Source: Pseudomonas putida W15Oct28
GTDB lineage: Bacteria; Pseudomonadota; Gammaproteobacteria; Pseudomonadales; Pseudomonadaceae
DNA: 34,872 nt
Assembly: GCF_000708715.2 (NCBI RefSeq)
Contig: NZ_JENB01000053.1
Location: forward strand, 1 to 34,872
Direction of reading: 5' to 3'
The notes below the pieces were generated by a model. That model was given only the letters and a program-made list of their open reading frames with translations. It was not told where the DNA came from and did no database searches. Shown here piece by piece: positions 7,440-16,048 of this stretch (the first letter of the stretch is position 1; each line of letters begins with the position of its first letter). Made by a program: the position numbers and the translations under genes.

Positions 7440-9062
7440 GTGAAGAACTGGACCTTGCGCCAACGGATCCTGGCAAGTTTCGCCGTGATCATCGCCATCA
7501 TGCTGCTGATGATCGTGGCCGCCTACTCGCGGTTGGTGACCATCGAAACCGCCGAAGAGGCGGTGGGAACCGACAGCATTCCCGGGGTCTACTACAGCTC
7601 GATGATCCGCAGCGCCTGGGTTGACAGCTACGTCACCAGCCAGCAACTGGTGGGCCTGTCCAACCACCGCGAAATCACCTCGGCCGACATGGAACTGTTC
7701 AAAAGTTTCGAAGACCGGCTGAAACAGCACATGGCCAGTTACCAGTCCACTATCCAGGACAAAGACGACCAGACCCGCTTCGACGCCTTCATCCAGCTGG
7801 AAGAAAATTACGTCAAGCTTGTCGGCCAGGTGCTCGATGCCTATCGGGCGCATGACTACGACGAAGCGCAGCGGTTGATTACCGATGTACTCACCCCGGC
7901 CTGGGTGGACGGGCGCAAGCATCTCAACGAAGTGATCGAGCACAACCGTGCCGCCGCCGACGCCGCTACCAGCGAGATCGTCAGCGCCGTGAATACGGCC
8001 AAGGGCAGCATGGTGGTTTCGCTGCTGCTCGCCATCGTCGCCGCCGGCATTTGCGGCCTTTTGCTGATGCGTGCCATTACCGCCCCCATGCAGCGCATCG
8101 TGCATGCCCTCGACAGGCTGCGCTCTGGCGACCTGAGCATGCGCCTGAGCCTGGACCGCAAGGACGAGTTCGGCGCCATCGAAAGCGGCTTCAACGAAAT
8201 GGCCGAGGCGCTGGCCAACCTGGTGGCCCAGGCCCAGCGTTCGTCGGTGCAGGTCACCACGTCGGTGACCGAGATCGCTGCCACCTCCAAGCAGCAGCAG
8301 GCCACCGCCACCGAGACCGCCGCCACCACCACGGAAATCGGCGCCACCTCGCGGGAAATTGCCGCCACCTCGCGTGACCTGGTGCGCACCATGACCGAAG
8401 TCACTTCTGCCGCTGATCAGGCTTCCAGCCTGGCCGGCTCCGGCCAGCAGGGGCTGGCGCGTATGGAAGAGACCATGCACCAGGTGATGGGCGCTGCCGA
8501 CCTGGTCAACGCCAAGCTTGGCATCCTCAACGAAAAGGCCAGCAACATCACCCAGATGGTGGTGACCATCGTCAAGGTTGCCGACCAGACCAACCTGCTG
8601 TCGCTCAATGCCGCCATCGAAGCGGAAAAGGCCGGCGAGTACGGCCGTGGCTTTGCTGTGGTAGCCACCGAAGTGCGCCGCCTGGCCGACCAGACCGCCG
8701 TGGCCACCTACGACATCGAGCAGATGGTGCGCGAGATCCAGTCGGCGGTGTCGGCCGGGGTCATGGGCATGGACAAGTTCTCCGAAGAAGTGCGCCGCGG
8801 CATGTTCGAGGTACAGCAGGTGGGCGAGCAGCTCAGCCAGATCATTCACCAGGTACAGGCCCTGGCGCCGCGCGTGCTGATGGTCAACGAAGGCATGCAG
8901 GCCCAGGCCACCGGTGCCGAGCAGATCAACCAGGCGCTGGCGCAGCTCAGCGATGCCAGTACCCAGACCGTCGAGTCGCTGCGCCAGGCCAGTTTTGCCA
9001 TCGATGAACTGAGCCAGGTGGCCGCCGGCCTGCGTGGCGGCGTGTCGCGCTTCAAAGTCTGA
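7440..9062 (+). CDS. wspA: Wsp methyl-accepting chemoreceptor WspA
   Basis: This 540-residue membrane chemoreceptor is the sensor of the Wsp surface-sensing pathway. It has a first membrane span at about residues 10-29, a periplasmic four-helix-type domain up to about 190, a second span at about 191-210, a HAMP domain at about 211-265, then the cytoplasmic coiled-coil. The conserved signalling tip is KVADQTNLLSLNAAIEAEKA starting at residue 379, followed by GRGFAVVATEVRRLADQT. The start is GTG at 7440 with GAGGG about seven bases upstream. It heads an operon that continues five bases later with wspB. In P. aeruginosa and P. fluorescens WspA responds to surface contact; that role is taken over from the family and operon context. 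Confidence 0.93.
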   Translation: MKNWTLRQRILASFAVIIAIMLLMIVAAYSRLVTIETAEEAVGTDSIPGVYYSSMIRSAWVDSYVTSQQLVGLSNHREITSADMELFKSFEDRLKQHMASYQSTIQDKDDQTRFDAFIQLEENYVKLVGQVLDAYRAHDYDEAQRLITDVLTPAWVDGRKHLNEVIEHNRAAADAATSEIVSAVNTAKGSMVVSLLLAIVAAGICGLLLMRAITAPMQRIVHALDRLRSGDLSMRLSLDRKDEFGAIESGFNEMAEALANLVAQAQRSSVQVTTSVTEIAATSKQQQATATETAATTTEIGATSREIAATSRDLVRTMTEVTSAADQASSLAGSGQQGLARMEETMHQVMGAADLVNAKLGILNEKASNITQMVVTIVKVADQTNLLSLNAAIEAEKAGEYGRGFAVVATEVRRLADQTAVATYDIEQMVREIQSAVSAGVMGMDKFSEEVRRGMFEVQQVGEQLSQIIHQVQALAPRVLMVNEGMQAQATGAEQINQALAQLSDASTQTVESLRQASFAIDELSQVAAGLRGGVSRFKV

Positions 9063-9067
9063 CCGCG

Positions 9068-9574
9068 ATGAACGACTTGCCACCGCGCGGCGCACCCGCG
9101 CACAACGTCAAGGGCGCGTTGTACCTGCAGTTTCGCCTCAGGGAGCAACGCTTTGCCCTGAGCGTGCACGAGGTGATCGAGGTGCTGCCGCGCCAGCCAC
9201 TCAAGCCGATTGCCCAGGCACCTGCCTGGGTCGCGGGCATCCTCGCCCATCGTGGCCACCTGGTTCCGGTGATCGACCTTGCCGCGCTGAGTTTTGGCCA
9301 GCCGGCGGCGCACCGCACCAGCACCCGCCTGGTGCTGGTGCATTATCGTGGCGGCCTGCAGCTTGGCCTGATCCTGGAGCAGGCCACCGAGACCCTGCGC
9401 TGCCACCCCGACGAGTTCCAGCCTTATGGCGTGGACAGCGGCGAAGCCCCGTATCTGGGCCCGGTACGCCAAGATGCCCTGGGCCTGCTGCAGCGCATCG
9501 AAGTCAACGATCTGCTGCCAGATGCCGTGCACCACCTGCTGTACACGGATGAACCGACAGGGATGCCGACATGA
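9068..9574 (+). CDS. wspB: CheW-like coupling protein WspB
   Basis: This 168-residue cytoplasmic protein is a single CheW domain, which links the receptor to the kinase WspE. The core pattern is YLQFRLREQRFALSVHEVIEVLP near residues 18-40, followed by WVAGILAHRGHLVPVIDLAALSFG, typical of CheW. Only five bases separate it from wspA, and there is no clear Shine-Dalgarno, so it may be translated by coupling. Its stop overlaps the wspC start as ATGA. Confidence 0.9.
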   Translation: MNDLPPRGAPAHNVKGALYLQFRLREQRFALSVHEVIEVLPRQPLKPIAQAPAWVAGILAHRGHLVPVIDLAALSFGQPAAHRTSTRLVLVHYRGGLQLGLILEQATETLRCHPDEFQPYGVDSGEAPYLGPVRQDALGLLQRIEVNDLLPDAVHHLLYTDEPTGMPT

Positions 9575-10845
9575 ACGAACAGCGTTTCTTCCGCTTCTTG
9601 CGCGAGCGCATCGGCCTGGACGTCGAGTCGGTAGGTGCGCCCATGGTCGAGCGCGCGCTGCGTCAGCGTTGCGTGGCCGTGGGCGCCGTCGACCTGGACG
9701 ATTACTGGCTGCGCCTGCAGCAGTCGGCGGATGAGCAACAGGCGTTGATCGAGGCGGTGATCGTCCCGGAAACCTGGTTCTTCCGCTACCCGGAGTCCTT
9801 TACCGCCCTGGCCAGCCTGGCACACAAGCGCTTGGCCGAACTGGCCGGGGCACGCCCACTGCGGCTGCTCAGCCTGCCATGCTCGACCGGCGAGGAACCC
9901 TATTCGCTGGCCATGGCTTTGCTCGACGCGGGCATGGCGCCGGGGGCGTTCATGATCGATGGCATGGACATCAGCCCCAGTTCGGTAACCAAGGCCGGGC
10001 AGGCCGTGTATGGGCGTAACGCGTTTCGCGGCAGCGACCTGGGCTTTCGCGAGCGCTACTTCGATGCCCTCGACGAAGGCCACCGCCTGCACAGTCGGGT
10101 ACAGCAGCAAGTCAGCCTGCAGGTGGGCAATGTGCTCGATCCTGCGCTGGCCAGCCGCGACGGCCTTTACGACTTCGTGTTCTGTCGCAACCTGTTGATC
10201 TACTTTGACGTGCAGACCCAGCAGCGCGTTTTCGAGGTGCTCAAGCGCCTGCTGCATCCGCAGGGTGTGCTGTTCATCGGCCCGGCCGAAGGCAGCTTGC
10301 TGGCGCGGCTGGGCATGCGCCCGCAGGGGATCGCCCAGTCGTTCGCCTATGTGCGCCAGGAGGGTGGCAGTGCCCCGCTGGCAGTGGCCCCTGTGCAACC
10401 CGCACGGCGCACCGTGCCGCCGCTGGCCACGGCGGGTTATCCGCCCCCCGGCGCGCCGCTGCCGCGCCCGCTGCGTGTACTGCCGATGGCGGCCAAGCCA
10501 GCGCCGGCCCGCGAGCATGCGCGCGAGCACGCAAGTGAGCTGCTGGCCAGCATTGCCCGGCTTGCCAATGCCGGCGCCAGCGAGCAGGCGCGTGCCGAAT
10601 GCCAGCGCTACCTGGGACAGTTCGCGCCGTCGGCGCAGGTGTACTACTGGCTGGGGCTGCTCAGTGATACCGAAGGCGATGCGCAGCAGGCGCTGACCCA
10701 TTATCGCAAAGCCCTGTACCTGGAGCCGCAGCACCCCGAGGCGCTGGTACACCTGGCGGCCTTGCTGGCGTCCCAGGGTGACCTGGCCGGTGCCCGGCGC
10801 TTGCAGGACCGCGCTGCACGGGTTGGCAGGGAGCCTGAACGATGA
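9571..10845 (+). CDS. wspC: CheR-type methyltransferase with TPR tail, WspC
   Basis: This 424-residue enzyme should methylate glutamates of WspA with S-adenosylmethionine, raising pathway activity. The CheR N-terminal helical region is followed by the methyltransferase core with LLSLPCSTGEEPYSLAMALL (SAM-binding) and DFVFCRNLLIYFD. A proline/alanine-rich linker (about residues 270-310) leads to a tetratricopeptide-like C-terminus (about 345-415) with YYWLGLLSDTEGDAQQALTHYRKALYLEP. The CheR-TPR fusion is characteristic of WspC. AGGGATG precedes the start; both ends overlap neighbours by ATGA. Confidence 0.92.
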   Translation: MNEQRFFRFLRERIGLDVESVGAPMVERALRQRCVAVGAVDLDDYWLRLQQSADEQQALIEAVIVPETWFFRYPESFTALASLAHKRLAELAGARPLRLLSLPCSTGEEPYSLAMALLDAGMAPGAFMIDGMDISPSSVTKAGQAVYGRNAFRGSDLGFRERYFDALDEGHRLHSRVQQQVSLQVGNVLDPALASRDGLYDFVFCRNLLIYFDVQTQQRVFEVLKRLLHPQGVLFIGPAEGSLLARLGMRPQGIAQSFAYVRQEGGSAPLAVAPVQPARRTVPPLATAGYPPPGAPLPRPLRVLPMAAKPAPAREHAREHASELLASIARLANAGASEQARAECQRYLGQFAPSAQVYYWLGLLSDTEGDAQQALTHYRKALYLEPQHPEALVHLAALLASQGDLAGARRLQDRAARVGREPER

Positions 10846-11507
10846 AGGGTGAGACGGCGATGCAACTGCTGGCCGAGGATGACGCGCACATCGACGACTG
10901 CTGGAACCGTATTGGCGTGCACGGCGACAAGCAGTGCCCGCTGCTGGAGCGGCATGTCCACTGCCGAAACTGCGACGTGTATGCGGCTGCGGCCACCCGG
11001 CTGCTTGACCGCTACGCGCTGATGCAGGACCACCAGGCTGCGGTGGCGCAGCCGGTGGAGGAAAACACCGGCCGTTCCATGCTGCTGTTCCGCCTGGGCG
11101 AAGAGTGGCTGGCGCTGGCCACCGCCAGCCTGGCCGAAATCGCCCCGTTGCAGGCGGTGCATTCGCTGCCGCACCAGCGCTCGCGGTTGCTGCAGGGGGT
11201 TGCCAATGTACGCGGTGCGTTGGTGCCGTGCCTGTCACTGGCTGATTTGCTGGGTGTACAGGATGGCGCCACCGAGCAACGTAGCGGTCGGGCGATGCCA
11301 CGCATGCTGATTCTGGCCGCCGAAGGTGGGCCGGTAGTGATGGCCGTTGAGGAAATCGACGGTATTCACCGGCTCGATCCGCTGCTGCTGGGCAGCGGCC
11401 AGGACGCCACGCGCTTTACCGCCGCAGTCCTGCAGTGGCGCGGCCGCAGCGTGCGAGTGCTGGACGATCAACACTTACTGTCTGCCGTGCAGCGGAGCCT
11501 GTCATGA
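10842..11507 (+). CDS. wspD: CheW-like coupling protein WspD with N-terminal cysteine cluster
   Basis: This 221-residue protein is the second CheW-type coupler of the Wsp complex. The CheW domain occupies about residues 75-215 (LLFRLGEEWLALATASLAEI, then LLQGVANVRGALVPCLSLADLLG). In front is a segment with four cysteines, C20, C32, C41 and C44, in the pattern C-x11-C-x8-C-x2-C, including HVHCRNC. WspB lacks it. The spacing resembles a metal or iron-sulfur ligand set, but the function is unknown to me. AGGGAG lies eight bases before the ATG at 10842; a second in-frame ATG at 10860 would remove six residues. It overlaps wspC and wspE by four bases each. Confidence 0.9.
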   Translation: MKGETAMQLLAEDDAHIDDCWNRIGVHGDKQCPLLERHVHCRNCDVYAAAATRLLDRYALMQDHQAAVAQPVEENTGRSMLLFRLGEEWLALATASLAEIAPLQAVHSLPHQRSRLLQGVANVRGALVPCLSLADLLGVQDGATEQRSGRAMPRMLILAAEGGPVVMAVEEIDGIHRLDPLLLGSGQDATRFTAAVLQWRGRSVRVLDDQHLLSAVQRSLS

Positions 11508-13801
11508 CCCCAGAGCAAATGCGCGACGCATCGTTGCTCGAACTGTTCAGCCTGGAGGCCGAGGCACAGACCCAGGTACTCAGCGCCGGCCTGATGGCGC
11601 TGGAGCGCAACCCTACTCAGGCTGACCAGCTCGAGGCCTGCATGCGCGCCGCCCACTCGCTGAAGGGCGCGGCGCGCATCGTTGGCGTGGATGCCGGCGT
11701 CAGCGTCGCCCACGTCATGGAGGACTGCCTGGTAGCAGCACAGGAGGGCCGCTTGCGCCTGAGTGCCGAGCACATCGACGCGCTGTTGCAAGGCACCGAT
11801 CTGCTGATGCGTATCGCCACACCCGGCGACGTCGAGGCGCAGGCAACCTTGCCCGTATTCCTCGCGCAAATGGCCAGCCTGCTCGACCCAGGGGCTGTGG
11901 CCATGCCTGCCGTGCCGCCGCCACTGCCAGTGCTGCCAGACCTGCCGCTGGCGACCTTGCCAGCCGAGCCTCTGGCGTTGCCACTGGAAGCCCTGGAGCC
12001 CGACCCCGAGCCTGCCCCGCGCCGCAAGGCCGGCAAACGCGGCGGCGAAGGTGCCGAGCGGGTACTGCGGGTCACCGCCGACCGCCTCAACAGCCTGCTC
12101 GACCTGTCCAGCAAGTCGCTGGTGGAAACCCAGCGGCTCAAGCCCTACCTGGCCACTTTGCAGCGCCTCAAACGCATGCATGGCCAGGGCATGCAGGCGC
12201 TTGATGGCCTGCGCATGCAGTTGGAAGACAGTGGCCAGGGCAGCGAGGTGCTCGAAGCCTTGATGCAAACCCAGCGCCTGCTGGCGGAAACCCAGCAGAT
12301 CCTGCAGCAGCAGGCCGCCGATCTGGACGAATTCGGCTGGCAGGCCAGCCAGCGTGCACAGTTGTTGTACGACACCGCCCTGGCCTGCCGGATGCGGCCG
12401 TTCGCCGATGTGCTGACCGGCCAGAGCCGTATGGTCCGAGACCTTGGCCGCTCGTTGGGCAAACCGGTACAGCTGGCGGTAGACGGGGAAAAGACCCAGG
12501 TCGACCGCGATGTGCTGGAAAAGCTCGAAGCACCGCTGACCCACCTGCTGCGCAACGCGGTCGACCACGGCATCGAGCTACCGGAGCGTCGCCTGCTGGC
12601 GGGCAAGCCAGAGGAAGGCGTGATTCGCCTGCGCGCCTCGCACCAGGCCGGCATGCTCAGCCTGGAGCTGATCGACGATGGTGCCGGCATCGACCTGGAG
12701 CGCTTGCGCAGCAGCATCGTCGAGCGCGCCCTGTCGCCTGCCGACACGGTGGCGCGGATGAGTGATGCAGAACTGCTGACGTTCCTGTTCCTGCCCGGCT
12801 TCAGCCTGCGCGACAACGTCACCGAAGTGTCCGGGCGCGGCGTTGGGCTGGATGCGGTGCAGCACATGATCCGCGAACTGCGCGGTTCCATCGAGCTGAC
12901 CCAGGTGGCGGGGCAGGGCTGCCGCTTCCACCTGCAGGTGCCGCTGACCCTGTCGGTGGTGCGCAGCCTGGTGATCGAGGTGGGTGGCGAGGCCTATGCC
13001 TTCCCGCTTGCCCACATCGAACGCACGCTGGAAGTGACCACCGAGCAGATCGTGCAAATCGAAGGGCGCCAGCATTTCTGGCACGAAGGCCGGCTTATCG
13101 GCCTGGTGGCGGCCAGCCAGTTGTTGAACCGGCCGGCCGGCCAGGCGCAGGACGGCAGCCTGCGGGTGGTGGTGATCCGTGAGCGCGAGCAGCTGTACGG
13201 CGTGGCCGTGGAGCGGCTGATAGGTGAGCGGGTACTGGTGGTGATGCCGCTCGACCCACGGCTGGGCAAGGTGCAGGACATTTCTTCCGGCGCCTTGCTC
13301 GATGACGGCTCGGTGGTGCTGATCGTCGATGTCGAAGACCTGCTGCGTTCGGTGGAGAAACTGCTCAGCACCGGCAGCCTGGAGCGCGTCGAACGCGGCA
13401 GCAGCGGCGCCCGTGGCGTGGTGCGCAAGCGCATCCTGGTGGTCGACGATTCGCTGACCGTGCGCGAGCTGCAACGCAAGCTGCTGGGCAACCGCGGCTA
13501 CGACGTGGCGGTGGCGGTAGATGGCATGGACGGCTGGAACGCCCTGCGCAGCGAGGACTTCGACCTGCTGATCACTGACATCGACATGCCACGCATGGAC
13601 GGCATCGAACTGGTCACCCTGGTGCGTCGCGACCAGCGCCTGCAATCGCTGCCGGTGATGGTGGTGTCCTACAAGGACCGTGAGGAAGACCGACGGCGTG
13701 GCCTGGATGCTGGCGCCGACTACTATTTGGCGAAAGCCAGTTTCCACGACGATGCGTTGCTGGAGGCTGTAGTCGAGCTGATCGGAGGTGCTCAAGGATG
13801 A
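11504..13801 (+). CDS. wspE: Hybrid CheA-type histidine kinase WspE
   Basis: This 765-residue kinase autophosphorylates when WspA is active and passes phosphate to WspR and WspF. Domains in order: Hpt (about residues 1-110, phospho-histidine H51 in AAHSLKGAAR); a proline-rich linker (about 125-175); dimerisation and HATPase region (N box HLLRNAVDHGIELP, G1 box LIDDGAGID, G2 box GRGVGLDAV); CheW-like domain (about 480-630); receiver domain at the C-terminus (about 643-765, acceptor D692 in LLITDIDMPRMDG). GGAG lies just before the chosen ATG; the longer upstream reading frame runs inside wspD and is not used. Overlaps by ATGA on both sides. Confidence 0.94.
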   Translation: MTPEQMRDASLLELFSLEAEAQTQVLSAGLMALERNPTQADQLEACMRAAHSLKGAARIVGVDAGVSVAHVMEDCLVAAQEGRLRLSAEHIDALLQGTDLLMRIATPGDVEAQATLPVFLAQMASLLDPGAVAMPAVPPPLPVLPDLPLATLPAEPLALPLEALEPDPEPAPRRKAGKRGGEGAERVLRVTADRLNSLLDLSSKSLVETQRLKPYLATLQRLKRMHGQGMQALDGLRMQLEDSGQGSEVLEALMQTQRLLAETQQILQQQAADLDEFGWQASQRAQLLYDTALACRMRPFADVLTGQSRMVRDLGRSLGKPVQLAVDGEKTQVDRDVLEKLEAPLTHLLRNAVDHGIELPERRLLAGKPEEGVIRLRASHQAGMLSLELIDDGAGIDLERLRSSIVERALSPADTVARMSDAELLTFLFLPGFSLRDNVTEVSGRGVGLDAVQHMIRELRGSIELTQVAGQGCRFHLQVPLTLSVVRSLVIEVGGEAYAFPLAHIERTLEVTTEQIVQIEGRQHFWHEGRLIGLVAASQLLNRPAGQAQDGSLRVVVIREREQLYGVAVERLIGERVLVVMPLDPRLGKVQDISSGALLDDGSVVLIVDVEDLLRSVEKLLSTGSLERVERGSSGARGVVRKRILVVDDSLTVRELQRKLLGNRGYDVAVAVDGMDGWNALRSEDFDLLITDIDMPRMDGIELVTLVRRDQRLQSLPVMVVSYKDREEDRRRGLDAGADYYLAKASFHDDALLEAVVELIGGAQG

Positions 13802-14811
13802 AGATCGCCATCGTCAATGACATGCCCATGGCCGTCGAGGCGTTGCGCCGGGCGGTTGCCTTCGAGCCCGCACACCAGGTGGTGTGGGTGGCCAGCAATG
13901 GCGCCGAGGCGGTACAGCGTTGCGCCGAGCAACTGCCGGACCTGATCCTGATGGACCTGATCATGCCGGTGATGGACGGCGTGGAGGCCACCCGGCGGAT
14001 CATGGCCGAAACCCCGTGCGCCATCGTCATCGTCACGGTGGACCGCCAACAGAACGTGCACCGCGTGTTCGAGGCCATGGGCCATGGCGCCCTCGACGTG
14101 GTCGACACCCCGGCACTGGGCGCTGGCGATGCCCGCGAAGCGGCGGCGCCACTGCTGCGCAAAATCCTCAATATCGGCTGGCTGGTCGGCCAGCAGCGCA
14201 CGCCAGCGGCAAGGCCGGTGGCCACACCGCTGCGTGAGGCCTCGCAGCGTCGCGGGCTGGTGGCGATCGGTTCGTCGGCGGGTGGCCCGGCAGCCCTCGA
14301 AGTGCTGCTCAAGGGCTTGCCTGCAGCGTTTCCGGCGGCCATCGTGCTGGTTCAGCATGTGGACCAGGTGTTTGCTGCCGGCATGGCAGAGTGGCTCAGC
14401 AGCGCAGCCGGCCTGCCGGTGCGCCTGGCCCGTGAAGGCGAGCCGCCGCAGCCGGGCCAGGTATTGCTGGCCGGCACCAACCACCACATTCGCCTGCTAC
14501 AGAATGGCCAACTGGCCTACACTGCCGAACCTGTCAATGAAATCTACCGGCCCTCGATCGATGTGTTCTTCGAGAGCGTGGCACGTTACTGGAATGGCGA
14601 TGCGGTGGGCGTGCTGCTTACCGGCATGGGGCGCGACGGCGCCCAAGGCCTGAAGCTGATGCGTCAGCAGGGCTTTCTGACCATTGCCCAGGACCAGGCC
14701 AGCAGTGCGGTGTACGGCATGCCCAAGGCCGCCGCGGCAATCGATGCCGCAGTGGAAATTCGCCCGCTGGAACGCATAGCCGGGCGCTTGATGGACTTTT
14801 TCGCAAAATGA
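13798..14811 (+). CDS. wspF: CheB-type methylesterase WspF
   Basis: This 337-residue response regulator-methylesterase removes methyl groups from WspA and so resets the pathway. The receiver domain has the acceptor D53 in DLILMDLIMPVMDG. The C-terminal CheB domain (about 150-337) carries the serine of GSSAGGPAAL, the histidine of VQHVDQVF and the aspartate of TGMGRDGAQG, the three catalytic positions. GGAGG lies nine bases upstream of the ATG. In pseudomonads loss of wspF locks WspR in the active state and gives wrinkly colonies; the gene here is intact. Confidence 0.94.
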   Translation: MKIAIVNDMPMAVEALRRAVAFEPAHQVVWVASNGAEAVQRCAEQLPDLILMDLIMPVMDGVEATRRIMAETPCAIVIVTVDRQQNVHRVFEAMGHGALDVVDTPALGAGDAREAAAPLLRKILNIGWLVGQQRTPAARPVATPLREASQRRGLVAIGSSAGGPAALEVLLKGLPAAFPAAIVLVQHVDQVFAAGMAEWLSSAAGLPVRLAREGEPPQPGQVLLAGTNHHIRLLQNGQLAYTAEPVNEIYRPSIDVFFESVARYWNGDAVGVLLTGMGRDGAQGLKLMRQQGFLTIAQDQASSAVYGMPKAAAAIDAAVEIRPLERIAGRLMDFFAK

Positions 14812-14862
14812 CGAAATGTATTGAATCACGCCGCCAGAACGGCAGTGTTCGGGTGAACAGGT

Positions 14863-15867
14863 ATGAATGACTTACCGATCGAAGGTTTTGCCACCACCAA
14901 CGAAAACTCGGCGATGGTGCTGCTGGTCGACGACCAGGCCATGATCGGCGAGGCGGTGCGGCGTGGTCTGGCCAATGAAGACAACATCGACTTCCACTTC
15001 TGTGCCGACCCGCACCAGGCGGTGGTCCAGGCCATGCGCATAAAGCCCACGGTCATCCTTCAGGACCTGATCATGCCTGGCCTGGATGGCTTGACCCTGG
15101 TGCGCGAATACCGCAACAACCCGGCCACCCAGGACATCCCGATCATTGTCCTGTCGACCAAGGAAGACCCGCTGGTCAAAAGCGCGGCGTTTGCCGCCGG
15201 GGCCAACGACTACCTGGTCAAGCTGCCGGACACCATCGAACTGGTAGCGCGCATTCGCTACCATTCGCGCTCCTACCTGACCCTGCTGCAACGCGACGAG
15301 GCCTACCGCGCCCTGCGCGTCAGCCAGCAGCAGTTGCTCGACTCCAACCTGATGCTGCAGCGGCTGATGAACTCCGATGGCCTGACCGGGCTGTCCAACC
15401 GCCGCCACTTCGACGAGTACCTGGAGCTGGAATGGCGCCGGGCCATGCGTGAACAGCAGCAGTTGTCGTTGCTGATGATCGATGTGGATTATTTCAAGGC
15501 CTACAACGACAGCTTCGGCCACCTGGCCGGCGACGAGGCCTTGCGCCAGGTGGCCGAGGCGATCCGTGGCTCGTGCTCGCGGCCGACCGACCTGCCTGCC
15601 CGCTATGGCGGCGAGGAATTCGCCCTGGTGCTGCCCAATACCTCGCCAGGCGGGGCACGCCTGGTGGCCGAGAAGCTGCGCCAGACCGTGCTGGGGCTGG
15701 GCATCCCGCACAGCGCCCCGGTGGCCGACTCGCACCTGACCGTGAGCATTGGCCTGGCCACCCAGACCCCGGCCGTCGGCAGCCACTGCCGGCAACTGAT
15801 CTCGGCGGCGGACAAAGGCTTGTACCAGGCCAAGAACAGCGGGCGTAACCAGGTGGGTATCGCCTGA
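14863..15867 (+). CDS. wspR: Diguanylate cyclase response regulator WspR
   Basis: This 334-residue output protein makes c-di-GMP from two GTP when phosphorylated by WspE. The receiver domain (about residues 15-135) has acceptor D68 in TVILQDLIMPGLDG. A helical stalk (about 140-170) leads to the GGDEF domain with SDGLTGLSNRRHFDEYLE and the active site GGEEF at residues 249-253. An inhibitory I-site RxxD (R240-D243) stands five residues before GGEEF, so product inhibition is expected. It follows wspF after 51 bases, with no obvious terminator between, so it is probably co-transcribed. Confidence 0.94.
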   Translation: MNDLPIEGFATTNENSAMVLLVDDQAMIGEAVRRGLANEDNIDFHFCADPHQAVVQAMRIKPTVILQDLIMPGLDGLTLVREYRNNPATQDIPIIVLSTKEDPLVKSAAFAAGANDYLVKLPDTIELVARIRYHSRSYLTLLQRDEAYRALRVSQQQLLDSNLMLQRLMNSDGLTGLSNRRHFDEYLELEWRRAMREQQQLSLLMIDVDYFKAYNDSFGHLAGDEALRQVAEAIRGSCSRPTDLPARYGGEEFALVLPNTSPGGARLVAEKLRQTVLGLGIPHSAPVADSHLTVSIGLATQTPAVGSHCRQLISAADKGLYQAKNSGRNQVGIA

Positions 15868-15889
15868 CGGGGGATTTGCGTTGGTTTTT

Positions 15890-15950
15890 TCGCGGGCACG
15901 CCCGCTCCCACAGGGGAATGCATAGCCTGTGGGAGCGGGCGTGCCCGCGA
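15890..15950. repeat. REP pair between wspR and prfB
   Basis: TCGCGGGCACGCCCGCTCCCACAGG (15890-15914) and its exact inverse (15926-15950) face each other across 11 bases, giving a perfect 25-base stem. TTTTTT stands just before the left arm, so on the minus strand the hairpin is followed by A-to-T contexts usable as termination. It begins 22 bases after the wspR stop. Confidence 0.88.
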
Positions 15951-16002
15951 AGAGGCCAGTGCTGACTGCCAAGCGGGTCTGCCGCCGGGCACCGGACTCG
16001 GT

Positions 16003-16008
16003 TATACT
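16003..16008 (+). promoter_or_regulatory. Putative -10 box of prfB-lysS
   Basis: GGTTATACTCG carries a -10-like TATACT 40 bases before the prfB ATG. No strong -35 hexamer is seen at the right distance. Confidence 0.4.
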
Positions 16009-16048
16009 CGCGGGCTTTTCACCGAATTCGTACGAGAGCCGCGCGCCC

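Noticed and set aside
7362..9095. 577-codon minus-strand frame opposite wspA
   Set aside because: Composition is the mirror of the chemoreceptor coding strand, with no start signal or recognisable domain.
9424..11301. 625-codon minus-strand frame opposite wspC and wspD
   Set aside because: Antisense to two motif-complete genes in an overlapping operon.
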